NCBI RefSeq assembly: GCF_947179515.1 | Contig: NC_067481.1 | Location: 40,302,204-40,366,203, forward strand | Length of the DNA: 64,000 bases | Reading direction: 5' to 3' | From: Apodemus sylvaticus | Lineage: Eukaryota > Chordata > Mammalia > Rodentia > Muridae | Part shown: positions 1 through 12,440 of the stretch, one piece after another | Layout of the letters: every line of letters starts with the position of its first letter | How positions within the stretch are numbered: the first letter of the stretch is position 1 | Notes under the pieces: generated by a model | Seen by the model: the letters and a program-made list of their open reading frames with translations, nothing else | Told to the model about the DNA's origin: nothing | Database searches by the model: none | Made by a program: the position numbers and the translations under genes

Positions 1-1309
1 TGATATCTGATAAGCATGGCATTTTTTTTTTAATACAGACAAACTGCATGTGAGGCATGAAAAAATGCCAAGCAACGAAGGGACCACAGATTAATCGGGA
101 CAGGCTTTACAAGCTGCCAAGACACAGAAAGAATAATGCAAACCCATAGTGATAACTGAGAATAAAGGAAATTCTGGAGGAACAACTTCCCTCTGCCCAG
201 AGGATAATGAAGATTCAAAGGCAAGGTAAAATAAAAATTAAAAAAAAAAAAAGCAAAAGGTGAGGGGTCATTTCTCAATAGTACCCACAGGGCTGAAAAC
301 AACATTAAAGCAAAATCAGGACGGAGTCATCACTTAGACTGAACCACAGGCAGATACATGTTTTTAAAAGTTGAACCAAAAAAAAAAAAAAAAAAAAGCT
401 TGCAAAGACAATATAATTTGCAAACATCTTTTAATTTTCCTCTTAACAAGAATTTGCTGTTTTCTGAGACTAATATTCAAACTTTTAAATACCACTAATA
501 ACTACTTTAGCTATATGACAGTAACCATGATTACTTTCAACCTTACGTACAAAACGGAATCAACCATCTGTGTGTGCACACGAGCTTTAAAAGATGCTAC
601 TGCCAGTCTCATCCTCAGAGCCAATGATTTACTTTTCTGAGGTATCATCTGGGCATTTTGAAATAGTTCTTCTACTTCATTACTTCTAAAGTACATACAG
701 CCAGGGTTGAAAATACCACAGTAGAGAATTATTTGGAGCCAGAGATTCTTATGTTAAAAAGACTTCAGATTTCGAGCAGGACCCTTTCTAAGGAAAGCAA
801 AGCCAAGTACAACCCCCTGGAGGAGCTCTGCAAAACATCTCCTCCATCCCAATGCTGATGTGGTCTGACTTCCTATTAGGCTTACCTTTACATTCTTGAA
901 CAAGCCCCTCCTCTGGCCAGGTTTGAAACCCAAGCTTGAAAGATAGACTTTTTAAAATTTTTTTAAAATCAAATTGGTTGGCATATGCTTAGAAGAAAAA
1001 CATTTAAAAAGCAACAGTTTAAATATTCAATAAAAAGCACAGAGAAGAGGTAGCTATTGGTAGTATTTGAACTAAAGGAAGTAACGCCTCCTGTGGCTTG
1101 GATTGTAATGTCTCTATTAGGTTCCTGTTTGCATCCTTAGCTGGTGGTGCTGTTTTGCTTTCTGCTTCCTGATTTATCTATATGGAGAAGCCTCTACCAC
1201 ATATTCCAGCTGCCAAGAATTCTTTGAGCTTTCCTGGCCATGGACTAAACGGGTTTCGTATATATCACAGTGAGGTGAGAATTCACACGAAACCTAGTTG
1301 TAGTTCTTG

Positions 1310-1438
1310 TTTTAAGACAGGGTCTCAGGGTCCCTGGCTGGCCTGGAACTCACTATGTATACCAGACTGGCCTGGAATTTTAGAGAGCTGCTTGCCTCTG
1401 CCTCCCAAGTGTTGGAAAGGTGTGCACCACTATGCCTA
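1310..1438 (-). repeat. B1 SINE
   Basis: Reverse-strand B1 with the GACAGGGTCTC start, GGCCTGGAACTCACTATGTA core and GCCTCTGCCTCCCAAGTG block; diverged. Confidence 0.9.
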
Positions 1439-1580
1439 GATCATTTTTGTTCCTTTTTCCCCCTTAGATTTTTATTCTCGTCTCTTGAATATTATGAGAC
1501 TATGAGCGGGAAAATGTCTAAACACAGTCCTTCCCCATGCTACTGACCAATTTTATTTGAAACCACAGAAGAAATGATCT

Positions 1581-1786
1581 TGGAAGTTGCAGAGATGGCT
1601 CAGTGGTTAAGGGCACTGGGTGTTCTTCCAGAGAACAAGGGTTCACTTCCCAGCATCCACACGGTGGCTCACAATTGTCTATAATTCCAGTCCCAGGGGA
1701 TCCAACACCTTCTTTCAGGCATGAATGTGGTGCATAGACATACATGCAGGCAAATAAATACCCATTCACATAAAATTAAGTAAATT
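1581..1786 (+). repeat. B3/B2-type SINE
   Basis: Starts AGAGATGGCTCAGTGGTTAA (tRNA-derived head). It continues with CAGGGGATCCAACACC and the ATACATGCAGGCAAA tail typical of B3. Confidence 0.9.
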
Positions 1787-2619
1787 AAAATATATTTTAA
1801 AAAAGAAAAGAAAAACAATCCTGATGCTCCTTTTTTATATTACCGACAATTTAGAATCAAGAACATATAATTCATCTAGAATTCAACACATATAAGACCC
1901 AGGATATGAGACACAGTTAGAAATATAAAGGTTAACTTAATTGTGCTATGGTGGTGCACACCTTTCCTTTACATGAGTAAAGGAAAATAAAAAAACCAAT
2001 GTTTCCCAGGTAGCAAAACTAGATTGCAGCTTATTCAGGCTTTAATTTGAATCTTTCCTCTTGACTACAGAAATTTCAAGGGAGATCATCCTCCTCTTTG
2101 ACAATATGTCAATGTTGCAGCAAAATGTTGGTGAAAGGCAGTAACTAATATAGAGAGGGCGATCAGCAAGGGTGGAAGCAACCCAGTACATGGTCTTAGC
2201 TATACACTGACAAATGTAATGCAGCAGATAACCAAGAAAAACGCCTAGCAAAGTCATTATTCTTAATAAGACATTCCAGTTCTACTGCTGGTATGAGGTT
2301 TATATGGTAGGGATTATTCTAAGAGCCCATACTTATCAGGATCCTTTACTAAATCAATCACACTAGGGCCTATACAATTCAGGTTTCTGTCTGTTATCCA
2401 GTAAGCTATGGAAGGCAGGAATGAAAAGGAACCCGTGTCCTAATCTTAGGTGTCTAAATCCTTCAAATGTCATATCCTACTATCCCCAGGATTGCCTTAC
2501 TGAGGTTCACTTTTCTTAGTGAAGAAAAGTATGTCAACTACAACTACAGGACAACTAAATCAGAATACAGGAAGGAAGGAAGGAGAGGTATCAATTTTGG
2601 GGCATGTGGGGGGTAGCTT

Positions 2620-2719
2620 TTGTTTCAAGACAGGGCCTTGCTATATATCTGAGGATGGTCTTGAACTGCTTTAGTCTCCTGTATCCTGGGACTATAGTCA
2701 TGAGCCAACATACCTGGCT
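2620..2719 (-). repeat. Degraded B1-like SINE
   Basis: Old reverse-strand B1: CAAGACAGGGCCTTGCTATA, then a CCTGGGACTATAG remnant and a GCCAACATACCTGGCT end. Confidence 0.65.
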
Positions 2720-3939
2720 ATGGAAAAGAATACTTCAAATCCTGAAAACTGAGGATTTTTCTAAAGGTATTTAGCTGAAACTCTCAATGAATAGTGTAGT
2801 TCCCTATTCCAATCTAAATCACAGGATTCACTGCCCTTAAATGGTACTTAGAATAAAACTAACATTTGGCAACAGTCAAAGAGTGGTCACTCCACCATAT
2901 CTAAAATAATGTTTAATGAGAGCACTGGGATTAACATTGGATTACACAGTGATAGGTTATTGCAGAAGTAATCTAGGAACTGGACAAAAAGCAGTAATTC
3001 CATGGTGACCAGTATGACTTAGGAGCTGAACAGATTTAGGCACATTACATGAGCTCTGCGGCAGAACCAGGCAAAGCCAAAAGTCTAAGCCACAAGTAAG
3101 CTCCAGATGAGCTCCAGATAAGGGAAATGTCAGCTCAGCATGAACGGCTCATACTATAACAGAGTAATACGAGACCTGAAAATAGAAATGCTACTGAAGA
3201 ACCAATCTACTCAACTCCGAGGGGAAAGAGAAGCATAACAAAAGAATATTAACAGAGATGGACACTGACTTAAAGGAAAAAATTCCACACAGTATTAGTG
3301 ACTGGTCTAGGTTGGGCCCCTTTTGTGGCCAGTCCAAAGTATACATACCTGCTTCTAAAACTGGAGCTATCTAGGTACCTGAAGATATTTTCTTAATTAT
3401 AGGAGCAGACTGTAAGCTCAACACTTCTACACTTCTGTCTATAACTTTATCTCTTCCATGCAATGCTTTCTAGAAATCATCAAAGGGAAGTGACTCTAAG
3501 GAATGCATCAACCCCTACAGTTTGCCAATAGCTCTATTCCTCACAACAATTCTCATCACAAGGTAAAAATATGGTTTTCAGCTGCTGGGTAGAAAATATG
3601 AATGTTCAAAGCTATGCAAAGAAGTATCATTAAACACAACCAACAGAATACACAAGGAGATTCTGTGAGCATATAATAAGCCAAGAAACAAACTGGTGAC
3701 TCATCTCGGCTTCCTCAAAAGGGAAAGCAGGGAGCGTTACTGCTTCCTGATAAGGAGTTTACAAGTTCCCTCAAAGCCCACTATAGGACCTACAAGCCAG
3801 AGACAGAAGCTGTACACGGATAGCAAGTCCACACGAGAAACTGCATTCTGCCCCATTGCTCTGCACAGCAGCATCGCCTCTCTGCATGGGATTCACCACT
3901 TTTCCCTCCACTAGAGGAGAAGCCTGTTAAGAACTGGCT

Positions 3940-4018
3940 TGCTCACAACTTTATTCTTAGTACCTGGAATAAAGCCTGATGTAGGGTAAGCAATCAATAT
4001 GTATTTATTAAACGAATC
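3940..4018 (+). repeat. L2/MIR-type 3' end (ancient)
   Basis: The order 'TAGTACCTGGAATAAAGCC ... GTAAGCAATCAATATGTATTTATTAAACGAAT' mirrors the 3' end shared by L2 and related elements (CTCAATAAATATTTGTTGAATGAAT). Confidence 0.55.
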
Positions 4019-5300
4019 AGTGTTCTAGTGACTATGTAAGTACATCTACTGGCAATAGTTCTTAGGAGTCAATTTTGCAATGAATCATTTTAGTGAAGAA
4101 AATAATCACCAAATGGATGGAAACCAACAAACTATCTACTAACTGGCCTAGAGCCATTTCGTATGTACTGTCAGCACATATGAAAGAGCCAAGTGAAATG
4201 AACTCTCTGGGTCAAACACCTTGCTAGAAAGGTACTACCTGCACGCTTTTGTTTCTTTGTATTTGTTTTTGACACAGAGTGTTGATATGTGGATGCAGAT
4301 GGCCATTTATTAGGTATCATAGCCCAGGCTAGCCTCAAACCAGAACAGAAGAGTGCAGCATAGAGGTACTCTGGAGAAGCCAGCCTATGCTTTGTCTCAG
4401 TCAGTCATGTAATTTACATTGTGCTCTAGCATGTCAGTTTGTTCTGGGCTTTCATTAATCACCATTAAGCAAGACTGGCAATGCAAAATGAGAAATGAGG
4501 CATGTCACCCATGTTCTGTGTAGTCCACAGGACATCAACCAAAGAAAGAATGGACTCTACTCTGGAACAAAAATTTTGAATCATGTAATTGACCATATGA
4601 TCATGTAAGTTTTGGAAACAGTAAAAGTTTTCTGAACACTTAATGACCAACAATTAAATCAATACCAAATGTGTAATGAATCTATGTTATAACATGTGAC
4701 TTCACTAAAGTTCTGGTTCTGAAAAAGCAATACCTGAGCTTTATACTGCTCCTTCACAATATCTGAACTGTTTCATGCTCCTTCACAGCCAAGAATATTC
4801 CTGAAAGAACTTGGCTCAGATTGAATATTACTATTTGCTATGAACTCTACAAAGTTTCCTGCTCCTATTGAAACATCATAACTTAATTACACAAAATAAA
4901 AACTTTTAACATTTTCCCACCTGGTTCTTTACTACAAAAGCATCAAATTACTGTATCTCTGTATTGTGTTAGAATATCTGCTTTTTAAAATTGCTGTGAG
5001 TTGCTGTACTGAGTTCTATTTAAAAAAGTTACTAAATGAATTTGGCTTGGAGTTAAGACAGAATTTTCAACAATAGAGTAGTGCCACCCCTGACCTTCTG
5101 CCATTTTTGTACTATGTATTTATGAGAAAACAACATTCTGAGCATTAACAACTATAAAATATAAGTAATTATCAATTCTGAAAAACAGTAAAGCCGAAGT
5201 ATCAAATATTCTACCAAGAGTAATATTTTATGTAAAAATAAACAATATCCATCTCATTAGCATTCGAATCTGCTTTGATCATTAAGAAACAGTGAAATTG

Positions 5301-5513
5301 GAGCTGGAGAGGTGTGAACAGTTAAGACTATTTATTGTACTTTGAGAGGATTCAGATTTGGATCCCAGCATTTGTATGCCTGTTTATAACCATCTATATC
5401 TCAGGGGATCCAGAGCCCTCTTCTGGTCTCTGCAGGTGTGTACAACAGTGTACTTACATTCATGCAGGTACACCATAGACGCAAAACATAAAAATAAATA
5501 TATCTTTTAATGC
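5301..5513 (+). repeat. B3 SINE (diverged)
   Basis: GAGCTGGAGAGGTGTGAACA head, CAGGGGATCCAGAGCCCTCT core and a GCAGGTACACCATAGAC/AAATAAATAT tail. Confidence 0.85.
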
Positions 5514-5784
5514 TGAAATTATATGTATACCAAGTAATTGATTTAAAATAAATTTATGACTTATTGACAGGAAATGGTTGATTTTTATACTTATTTTATG
5601 TTATTATATATTGAGGGTTGCATAAAAATGTATTGGGTGAAAGGGAATCTTGAAAGGAAAACATTTAAATTCTATTCTAGAAAATGGTCATAGCAAACAA
5701 ACAGAGGAATCATAAGATGATGATAAACTGAGAATTAGAAACTATACAAGTAAAAAAAAAAAACAAAAACAAAAACAAAAAAAA

Positions 5785-5973
5785 CGCGGGAGGTGGTGGC
5801 GCACACCTGTAATCCCAGCACTCTGGGAGGCAGAGGCAGGTGGATTTCTGAGTTCGAGGCCAGCCTGTTGTACAGAATGAGTTCCAGGACAGCCAGGGCT
5901 ATACAGAGAAACCCTGTCTCGAAAAACCCAAAAAACAAAACAAACAAACAAACAAACAAACAAAAAAAAAAAA
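5785..5973 (+). repeat. B1 SINE with A-rich tail
   Basis: Near-consensus B1 ending CCCTGTCTC at 5920, then an AAAC-rich tail. Target duplications AAACTATACAA lie at 5739-5749 and 5981-5991. An A-rich block also precedes the B1 inside the duplication. Confidence 0.95.
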
Positions 5974-6044
5974 CAACCCAAAACTATACAAAGTCCTAGC
6001 ACAAGGATTAACAGTAAAAATTGATAAATTTTTCTAAATTGCCT

Positions 6045-6355
6045 GCTATAGTTTGGGTAAGTGCCTCCAGACAGTCCACATGTTAAAGGTCTGGTCCAGA
6101 CAAAGGTTGTGGTGGTATGGGAAGCAGCAGAAGCTCAAGAGGAATCGTCCTGGTGACTAAAAAAGGTCTTTAATAAGACAGGCCCCTGTGACCTCCTCAC
6201 ACTCTACTTCCCAGGCACAAAGAGAGTGAATTTGGCCCGCCATGAACCTTCCTACATCCCATGCCACCTCACCTCAGGTGCTGTCTACGCAGTCTCAATC
6301 TGGTGCTAGAGTCCTACAGGATTCCTGGAGAGGAGCTTGTTTTCAGTCTACATTG
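6045..6355 (+). repeat. LTR-like rodent repeat, first piece
   Basis: CTATAGTTTGGGTAAGTGCCTC followed by CACATGTTAAAGGTCTGGTC resembles the start of MaLR-type LTRs. It is interrupted by the CTTT tract and B1 at 6367-6616. Family name uncertain. Confidence 0.5.
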
Positions 6356-6366
6356 GATTTTTTTTT

Positions 6367-6385
6367 CCTTCCTTCCTTCCTTTCT

Positions 6386-6437
<52 letters not shown>

Positions 6438-6451
6438 TTTTTTTTTTTTTT
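6367..6451. repeat. (CCTT)n/(CTTT)n microsatellite with T run
   Basis: CCTT repeats grade into a long CTTT array and then pure T. It abuts the B1 at 6481, whose reverse-oriented A tail probably seeded it. Confidence 0.97.
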
Positions 6452-6480
6452 GTTTTTCTGTTTTTTTGGATTTGGTTTTT

Positions 6481-6616
6481 TTGAGACAGGGTTTCTCTGT
6501 ATAGCCCTGACTGTCCTGGAACTCACTCTGTAGACCAGGCTGGCCTCGAACTCAGAAATCTGCCTGCTTCTGCCTCCCAGAGTGCAGGGATTACAGGCGT
6601 GCGCCACCACCCGGCC
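6481..6616 (-). repeat. B1 SINE (young)
   Basis: Near-consensus reverse B1 from GAGACAGGGTTTCTCTGTAT to GCGTGCGCCACCACCCGGCC. Confidence 0.96.
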
Positions 6617-6890
6617 TTACACTGAAATCTTAAAGAAGTAGGATTAATACCAACAGGATGGATGAACTCGCCAGTAAGTGTGAGGGCAAGCAGATGAAAA
6701 GCAAGATTTCTTTGCTTCCTTTCCATCTTCCCAGCTTCTTTATCTGGGCTACCATCAGATAGTGTGGGCCAGATTTGGGGTGGGTCTTCCTGCCTCAAAT
6801 AATCAGATTAAGAACCACCTTCACAGGCGTGCCGAACAACTTGGATTTTAGTTAATTCTAGATTAGTCAAGTTGATAATCAAGATTAGCC
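6617..6890 (+). repeat. LTR-like rodent repeat, second piece
   Basis: GGTGGGTCTTCCTGCCTCAA and the end AAGTTGATAATCAAGATTAGCC match a common rodent LTR-like repeat seen also at 14505-14830. It may be the continuation of 6045-6355 around the SINE insertion. Confidence 0.5.
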
Positions 6891-7746
6891 ATCCAAAGAC
6901 AACAGAACTAAGTATTCATGACCTAAGGCCACCAAAACTATGAACCAAAATAACTCTTTCTCTTCACAGGTTGAGTATCTTGGGGTTTGCTTACAGTGAT
7001 AAAGGTGATTAGCAAAGTAAGGCCAGCCCTTAATTAAGCCTCTGCATTGACAAAGGGCTTCACATTGAAAAAATGCAATGGGCAAAATGGGACAAGAACT
7101 TACAAAGATCTCTCCACATAATAAACTTAAAACTCAGCTCTTAAGTCACTGCAAAGGAGAAGTGACAAAACTAGAATTCACACAGAATTTCCTGTGGGCT
7201 AAGCACTCAAAACATTAATAAAGTATCACATGATAAATAAACCACAAGGTAAAGAAAGAACTACAGGGAACAGTGGGGGAGGCTTTGAAAAGCATACACC
7301 AGGAGTTACAAAAATGCAGCTGCTCCTAGATGCTGCTCTGACTCCAACCAGGGGCATAATATTTCTATAGTATATAGTCCTTCCTCTGCATAAAGGATAC
7401 TTGGAATATTTTCTTTATAATTTTTAGTATTCAATAGCACCATTTAAACAGAAGAACACACAGAATCTTAGAGGGAACAAAACACTAATTTAGCCAAGGC
7501 CTCTGTTATGGATTAAAAAGTAAAGGCAGCAAATAATTGAGATTCAATGGTTACTTCCACAGTCAACCTCACAGTCAACACACAGGCCAGAGTTACCACA
7601 TGGTCCTCAGGTCATCTCCTATATTACACAAAACCAGAAGGATATACACTGTGAGAAAAATCCCAGCTAACCCAGAACAGGCAGCTTTTAAAACCTGATT
7701 AAGAATGCCATTAACATGGATTCTAATTCAAAGAAATGCGAAGCCT

Positions 7747-7820
7747 AGGTCACTCCCATGTGAGCCTACCCTAGACTGAATGCAGGTCACTCCCACGTGA
7801 GCCTATCCTAGACTGAATGC
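7747..7820. repeat. 37-bp tandem duplication
   Basis: The unit AGGTCACTCCCATGTGAGCC... at 7747-7783 repeats at 7784-7820 with two mismatches. Confidence 0.95.
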
Positions 7821-8654
7821 ATCAGGCTTTGCATGTTGAACAGATGAAGGCCTTAGTTATATTTCACTTGAATTCTCCACAAGCTGACAGTTGAGTTTAC
7901 AGTAACAGAAGCAAGACATTATCTGTAGAGTACAAGCAAAAGGAGAAGAATGCTGAAGGGCAACAAAAATAGAAGCGTCAGTGAGACTACAGAACAGCTA
8001 GGGAGTCGTTTTGATTCAAGTTTTGTACTAAAAAGGCATTCTATTTCTAAAACTGCCTGAATTCCTCTTGTTCAAAGGTGACTGCCCCCTTAAAAGAAAA
8101 CATAACCCAGGCTTCAGGAGCATAGTGCAGGTGCTTCTCATTATCACAGCAACATCCCTTGCCTAGTTTGCTGCAAGAATCTCAGATTCTCAATCACTCT
8201 CATTAATGGAAAAAAAGCTTTATTCAGGTGTGATTAGTAAATTAATTAGTATTTCCTAATGTGGCAGCTCTAGGAAAAGGTCACTGAATTACAAAATTTC
8301 TCAAGTATGGAGATAAAAGAAGGTTTAAAAAAGGCAAACTGGAGGACCAGAAGGATCTAAAAAAGGAAGCCTGAAAATACCTGGTAGTAGATATACACTC
8401 TCGAAAAAATGAGCCTACAAAGCTGGGCATGCTGGTGCACCTGTGAGCCCAGCCTGCACCTGTGAGCACAGCCTGCGGGGGTGGGACAAGCAGGGGACAG
8501 TGAGAGCTTGACTAAAATTAAAAATAAATAAAAAATGAAATAAAAAATGAAAAATATGAAAACTCACTTGTTTCAGTCTTCAATATCTATATATTTGATC
8601 AAAGTTATTAACTTCTAGCCAAGGTAGAAGTTAATCCCTTAGAATCACAATGGA

Positions 8655-8856
8655 AGCCAGGAGGTGGTATTCGCTTTTGATCCCAGAACTTGGGAGGCAG
8701 AGAAAGGTGGATCTCTTGTGAGTTTGGGGCCAGCCTGGTCTACAGGGCGAGTTCCAGGACAGTTGCTATACAGAGAAACCCATTTCAAAAAAACCAACCA
8801 ACAGACCAATCAAGCAACCAACTAAACCACTCAAAAACAAACAAACAACCCACCCA
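8655..8856 (+). repeat. B1 SINE with CA-rich tail
   Basis: B1 body to 8786, then a long interrupted A/C tail. Target duplication AATCACAATGGA at 8643-8654 and 8857-8868. Confidence 0.93.
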
Positions 8857-9245
8857 AATCACAATGGAAAGAAAAAACAAAGGTAAATTCAGAGATGTCT
8901 AGTTTTAAGTTTTAAACGCTGATTTTATATTTACTTTATTAGTGTGTAGAGACCAAAGGACAACCTTGAGGAGTTGCTCTCTCCTTTCACCCTGTACTCT
9001 AGGAACTGAACTCAGGTCTTCATTGGCCCAAGATGTCTGTTTCTGTAAGATGTGTCAAATTGATTTGTCAGAAAACTTTTTTTGTTGTTGTTGAAGAAGT
9101 CACTGCTTGGCATATGAGATCAGCTATCTAATTCCATTTTGGAATTTTATTTGCCTCAAGGTTCTCAATCCTGGCAGTAAAATTAAAATAGCTGGGACAA
9201 CAAAACAAAACAAAGCAAACAAACATAAAAACAGAGTATTTGGTA

Positions 9246-9374
9246 GCCAGGCTGGGTGGCACACGCCTTTAATCCCAGCAGTTGGGAGGCAGAGGCAGGC
9301 GGATGTCTGAGTTCAAGGCCAGCCAGTTCTATACAGTGAGTTCTCTAGCCAGCCAGGGAGACCCTGTCTCAAAG
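9246..9374 (+). repeat. B1 SINE
   Basis: CACACGCCTTTAATCCCAGC through AGACCCTGTCTC; a small change in the GCCAGTTCTATACAG region. Confidence 0.93.
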
Positions 9375-9565
9375 ATTCTGCTTTAAAGACATTTTGTTTA
9401 ATTGCTCTTCTTACTATATATAAAGAGTACTGTTAGTATTTTTTAGATGGAACTAAGGCTAATTATGCAGCTAGAATGGAACCATAAAAAGGTAAAGAGC
9501 TAAAGCTCATTAGCAGGACAGTACTGTTCTCCACTGGTTGAGGTTTAGTTAAAACCCAACACTAA

Positions 9566-9680
9566 CGCTGGGCTTTGTGACATATGCCTACAATCTTAGC
9601 ACTACAGAGGCTGAAGCAGGAGAGTCGTCAATCTGAGGCTAGCTTAGGCTACATATGAAGAACCTGTCCAAAACAAAACA
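9566..9680 (+). repeat. Degraded B1-like SINE
   Basis: GCTGGGCTTTGTGACATATG ... CTTAGCACTACAGAGGCTGA ... AGGCTAGCTTAGGCTACATA is an old B1/PB1 pattern. Confidence 0.65.
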
Positions 9681-10055
9681 ACCCCCCCAAAACAACAAAA
9701 GCCCTGCCTCAAAAACACGTTGGAAGGCAAGGACTAACACCTGAGGCCATCCCCTAACAGGCACACACATACAAACTCTAACATACACACAAATACTAAG
9801 AAACAAACACAACCAAACCAAACCAAACACAAAAACCCCAAACACCACAGACTACTAGGTTTTAACAGAGCCTAACTACAGCAGGATCTCTCTTGTATAA
9901 GATATTTATACACGTTATTATATAGTTTTGTGAAGTGCTTCTATAAAGCAAGGATTCATTTAAGAAATGGCACTATTTATACACATTGTAAGACAAACTG
10001 AAATTATTTCCTCTTTAGATAGCCCGAAAAGAAATTTTAAAAGTGGCCCAGTCCA

Positions 10056-10377
10056 GGCTGGAGAGATGGTTCAGCAGTTGAGAGCACTGACTGCTCTTCC
10101 GAAGATCCTGAGTTCAAACCCCCAGCAACCACATGGTGGCTCACAACGATCCATAAGATCCAGAAGAGATCTGACGCCCTCTTCTGGTGTGTCTGAAGAC
10201 TGCTACTGTGTTCTCACATACAATAATAAATCTTTGGACTGGAGAGAGCACAGCCAGAGTAAGCAGAGGTCCTGAGTTGAATTCCCAGCAACTACATGAT
10301 GGCTCACAACCATCTGTACAGCTACAGTGTTCTCACATACATAAAATAAATAAATAAATCCTAAAAAAAAAAAAAAA
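10056..10377 (+). repeat. Dimeric B2 SINE (B2-B2 chimera)
   Basis: A full B2 head and body (10056 to about 10232) runs into a second, internally deleted B2 (from GGACTGGAGAGAGCACAGCC) that ends in an A-rich tail. Only one target duplication, AAGTGGCCCAGTCCA, flanks the whole at 10041-10055 and 10378-10392. Confidence 0.93.
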
Positions 10378-10524
10378 AAGTGGCCCAGTCCACTGATGCC
10401 TGGAAACTCGTTTTCCACACAGCCAGATTTAGGCTTCTTTTGTGATATTCTTGTAAAGGGAATTTAGGTTCTCCGAGTGAATATATTAAACTACATACAG
10501 ATCCAATTTAAAAGCAAAGGCTGT

Positions 10525-10660
10525 TAGCACCCACATGGTGGCTCACAACTAGCTGTAACTCCAGTCCTAGAAGATATGACGCCCTCTTTTGGTCTCCAAG
10601 CATGCATGTGGTACATACACATAAAATGAAGACAAAGCACCCATAAACATTCAATTAATT
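10525..10660 (+). repeat. B3 SINE, 5' truncated
   Basis: Begins ACCCACATGGTGGCTCACAA. It has the B3 body ATGACGCCCTCTTTTGGTCT and an AAGCACCCATAAACAT tail. Confidence 0.85.
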
Positions 10661-10689
10661 AACTAAAAAAGAAAAGTAGGATGTGCACA

Positions 10690-10835
10690 CTTTTTTTTTT
10701 TTTTGAAACAAGGGTCTTATGTTGTAGCCCTAGCTGGCCTAGAATTTCCATTGAAGACCAGAATGGCCTCAAACTACAGAGATCCCCCTGCTTCTGACTA
10801 CCAAATGCTAGGATTAAAGGCCACTATTCCTATTC
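10690..10835 (-). repeat. B1 SINE (diverged)
   Basis: T-rich start, GTAGCCCTAGCTGGCCTAGA and GCTAGGATTAAAGGCCACTA. Confidence 0.85.
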
Positions 10836-11009
10836 CCAAGCAAGCTCTTAGAGCCTTTACACTCACTAATTAGGCTATGCTGGCCAGCCAGCAAGCCCCA
10901 GGGATCCAGCTGTCTAGGCCTGTGAGTACTGGGAGTACAAACATGGACCACCATCACTTGGTTTTTAGTTGGTTGGTTGTTTTTGTGGGGGAAGCCCTCC
11001 CTCCACCCC

Positions 11010-11140
11010 CCAGACAGAGCTTTTCTTTGTAACCCTGGCTCTCCTGGAACTCACTCTGTACAGCAAGCTGCCCAGAAACTCAGCGATCTGCCTGCCTCTG
11101 CCGAATGCTGGGGTTAACGTTGTGCACCACCACTGTCAGC
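11010..11140 (-). repeat. B1 SINE (diverged)
   Basis: GTAACCCTGGCTCTCCTGGA, then GCCTGCCTCTGCCGAATGCT and GTGCACCACCACTGTC. Confidence 0.85.
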
Positions 11141-11149
11141 AACTACCTG

Positions 11150-11222
11150 GGTTTTTTATGTGGGTGTTGGCAACCAAATTCAGGTTCTCATGCTTCAAGA
11201 CTTAGCCATCTCCCCAGCTCCT
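11150..11222 (-). repeat. B3/B2 fragment
   Basis: TTTTTATGTGGGTGTTGGCA through GACTTAGCCATCTCCCCAGC, the reverse of a B-type tRNA head. Confidence 0.75.
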
Positions 11223-12317
11223 CCAGCAGCCTTTTATTTGAAGCAGTATTCAGAGTTTCATCTTTATGTATTACTTATCTATCTACCTGTTAGAATTGTG
11301 GCCCTGGAAATATCATAATCAGGGCCTCCTTTCCATATCCATTTGTAAACGTGTTTACCCTCTTAGGTTCAATGAGACCAGGGAAAGCAGTAAGGAAATT
11401 AAAGTATAAACCTCAGGATACAGTGCTTAACCTGTAGTTGATATGTCAATACAACAAGAGCTATTTCCATTTCTTGGGCAGCTCCATGATATTGTTTGTC
11501 AACCTTTAGTCTGAAGAGGCTATATATACTGCAGTGTAGACTGTCATTACCAAGATACTATATACTTCTACAACCTGTCAATCCCAAATCCTATATTCAA
11601 AAGAAACACAATAGGGGTGTTCAACTTGTCCAACAAGCTGGAGTTCCCTGCATGGTCTGTGACTAGACTCTGGATACATTGCATAATTCCCAGGTCTGAC
11701 TGTACTTTAGAGGATTCTCTGTCAAGCTTAAATGCACCTATACTGACATGGACAATCCACAGACACCATAATCCTCATAAAGCGTGTGAAAAAACCCGTT
11801 ATATATAACCGAGAATGGGGCATCGTGTCTATCATCTCTGAAATCCTATTTCCCACCTAAGGTGTGTGCCTTCCAATGTTGCTGGGAAATGCATCCAACT
11901 TGTCAGGCATCTGGACAGCCATCAGGGCATCAGACACCTACACTGTGTAGTTCCAAGGTGAAGTAAAATTCCTGGGGAGCTGTGTGACCTATCAGTTTCC
12001 TAGCCTTTCCCGCAAACATTGATGCTTGTATTTGTTATCTCTCCATCTTGTACAACAATGAAACTGGTGGCACATGTCCATAGACATTCTGGACTTTGGA
12101 GCCTTTTATTATTAGAATCCTGGAAGCTAATTAAATTGGAAGTATGACAAAGGTAGAAGTGGGGAGAAGGGGGGAAAACGTCGAGCAGTTCTTTCCAATT
12201 GTGACAAAGGTACATTTTAGACAAAATGCTCAAATAACTGCCTCACATGGAAAAGGCAGAAACCAATAAATATTTACAAGATAGAGGGTATTTTTTAGGG
12301 TATGTAAATGCTGAAGC

Positions 12318-12440
12318 AGAGTTTCATTTAGCTCAGGTCTACCTCAAACTCACTTTGTAGCTGAGGTTGACTTTGAACTCCTGATCCTCCTGCCTGTCCT
12401 CCCAAGTGATGGGATTTCAGGTATGTGCCACAACACCCAA
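12318..12440 (-). repeat. Degraded B1-like SINE
   Basis: CTCAAACTCACTTTGTAGCT, CCTGCCTGTCCTCCCAAGTG and GTATGTGCCACAACACCCAA. Confidence 0.75.

Noticed and set aside
10056..10120. tRNA-like A and B boxes at B2, B3 and ID heads across the window
   Set aside because: These are Pol III promoter remnants of tRNA-derived SINEs. None keeps a full cloverleaf, so no tRNA gene is called.
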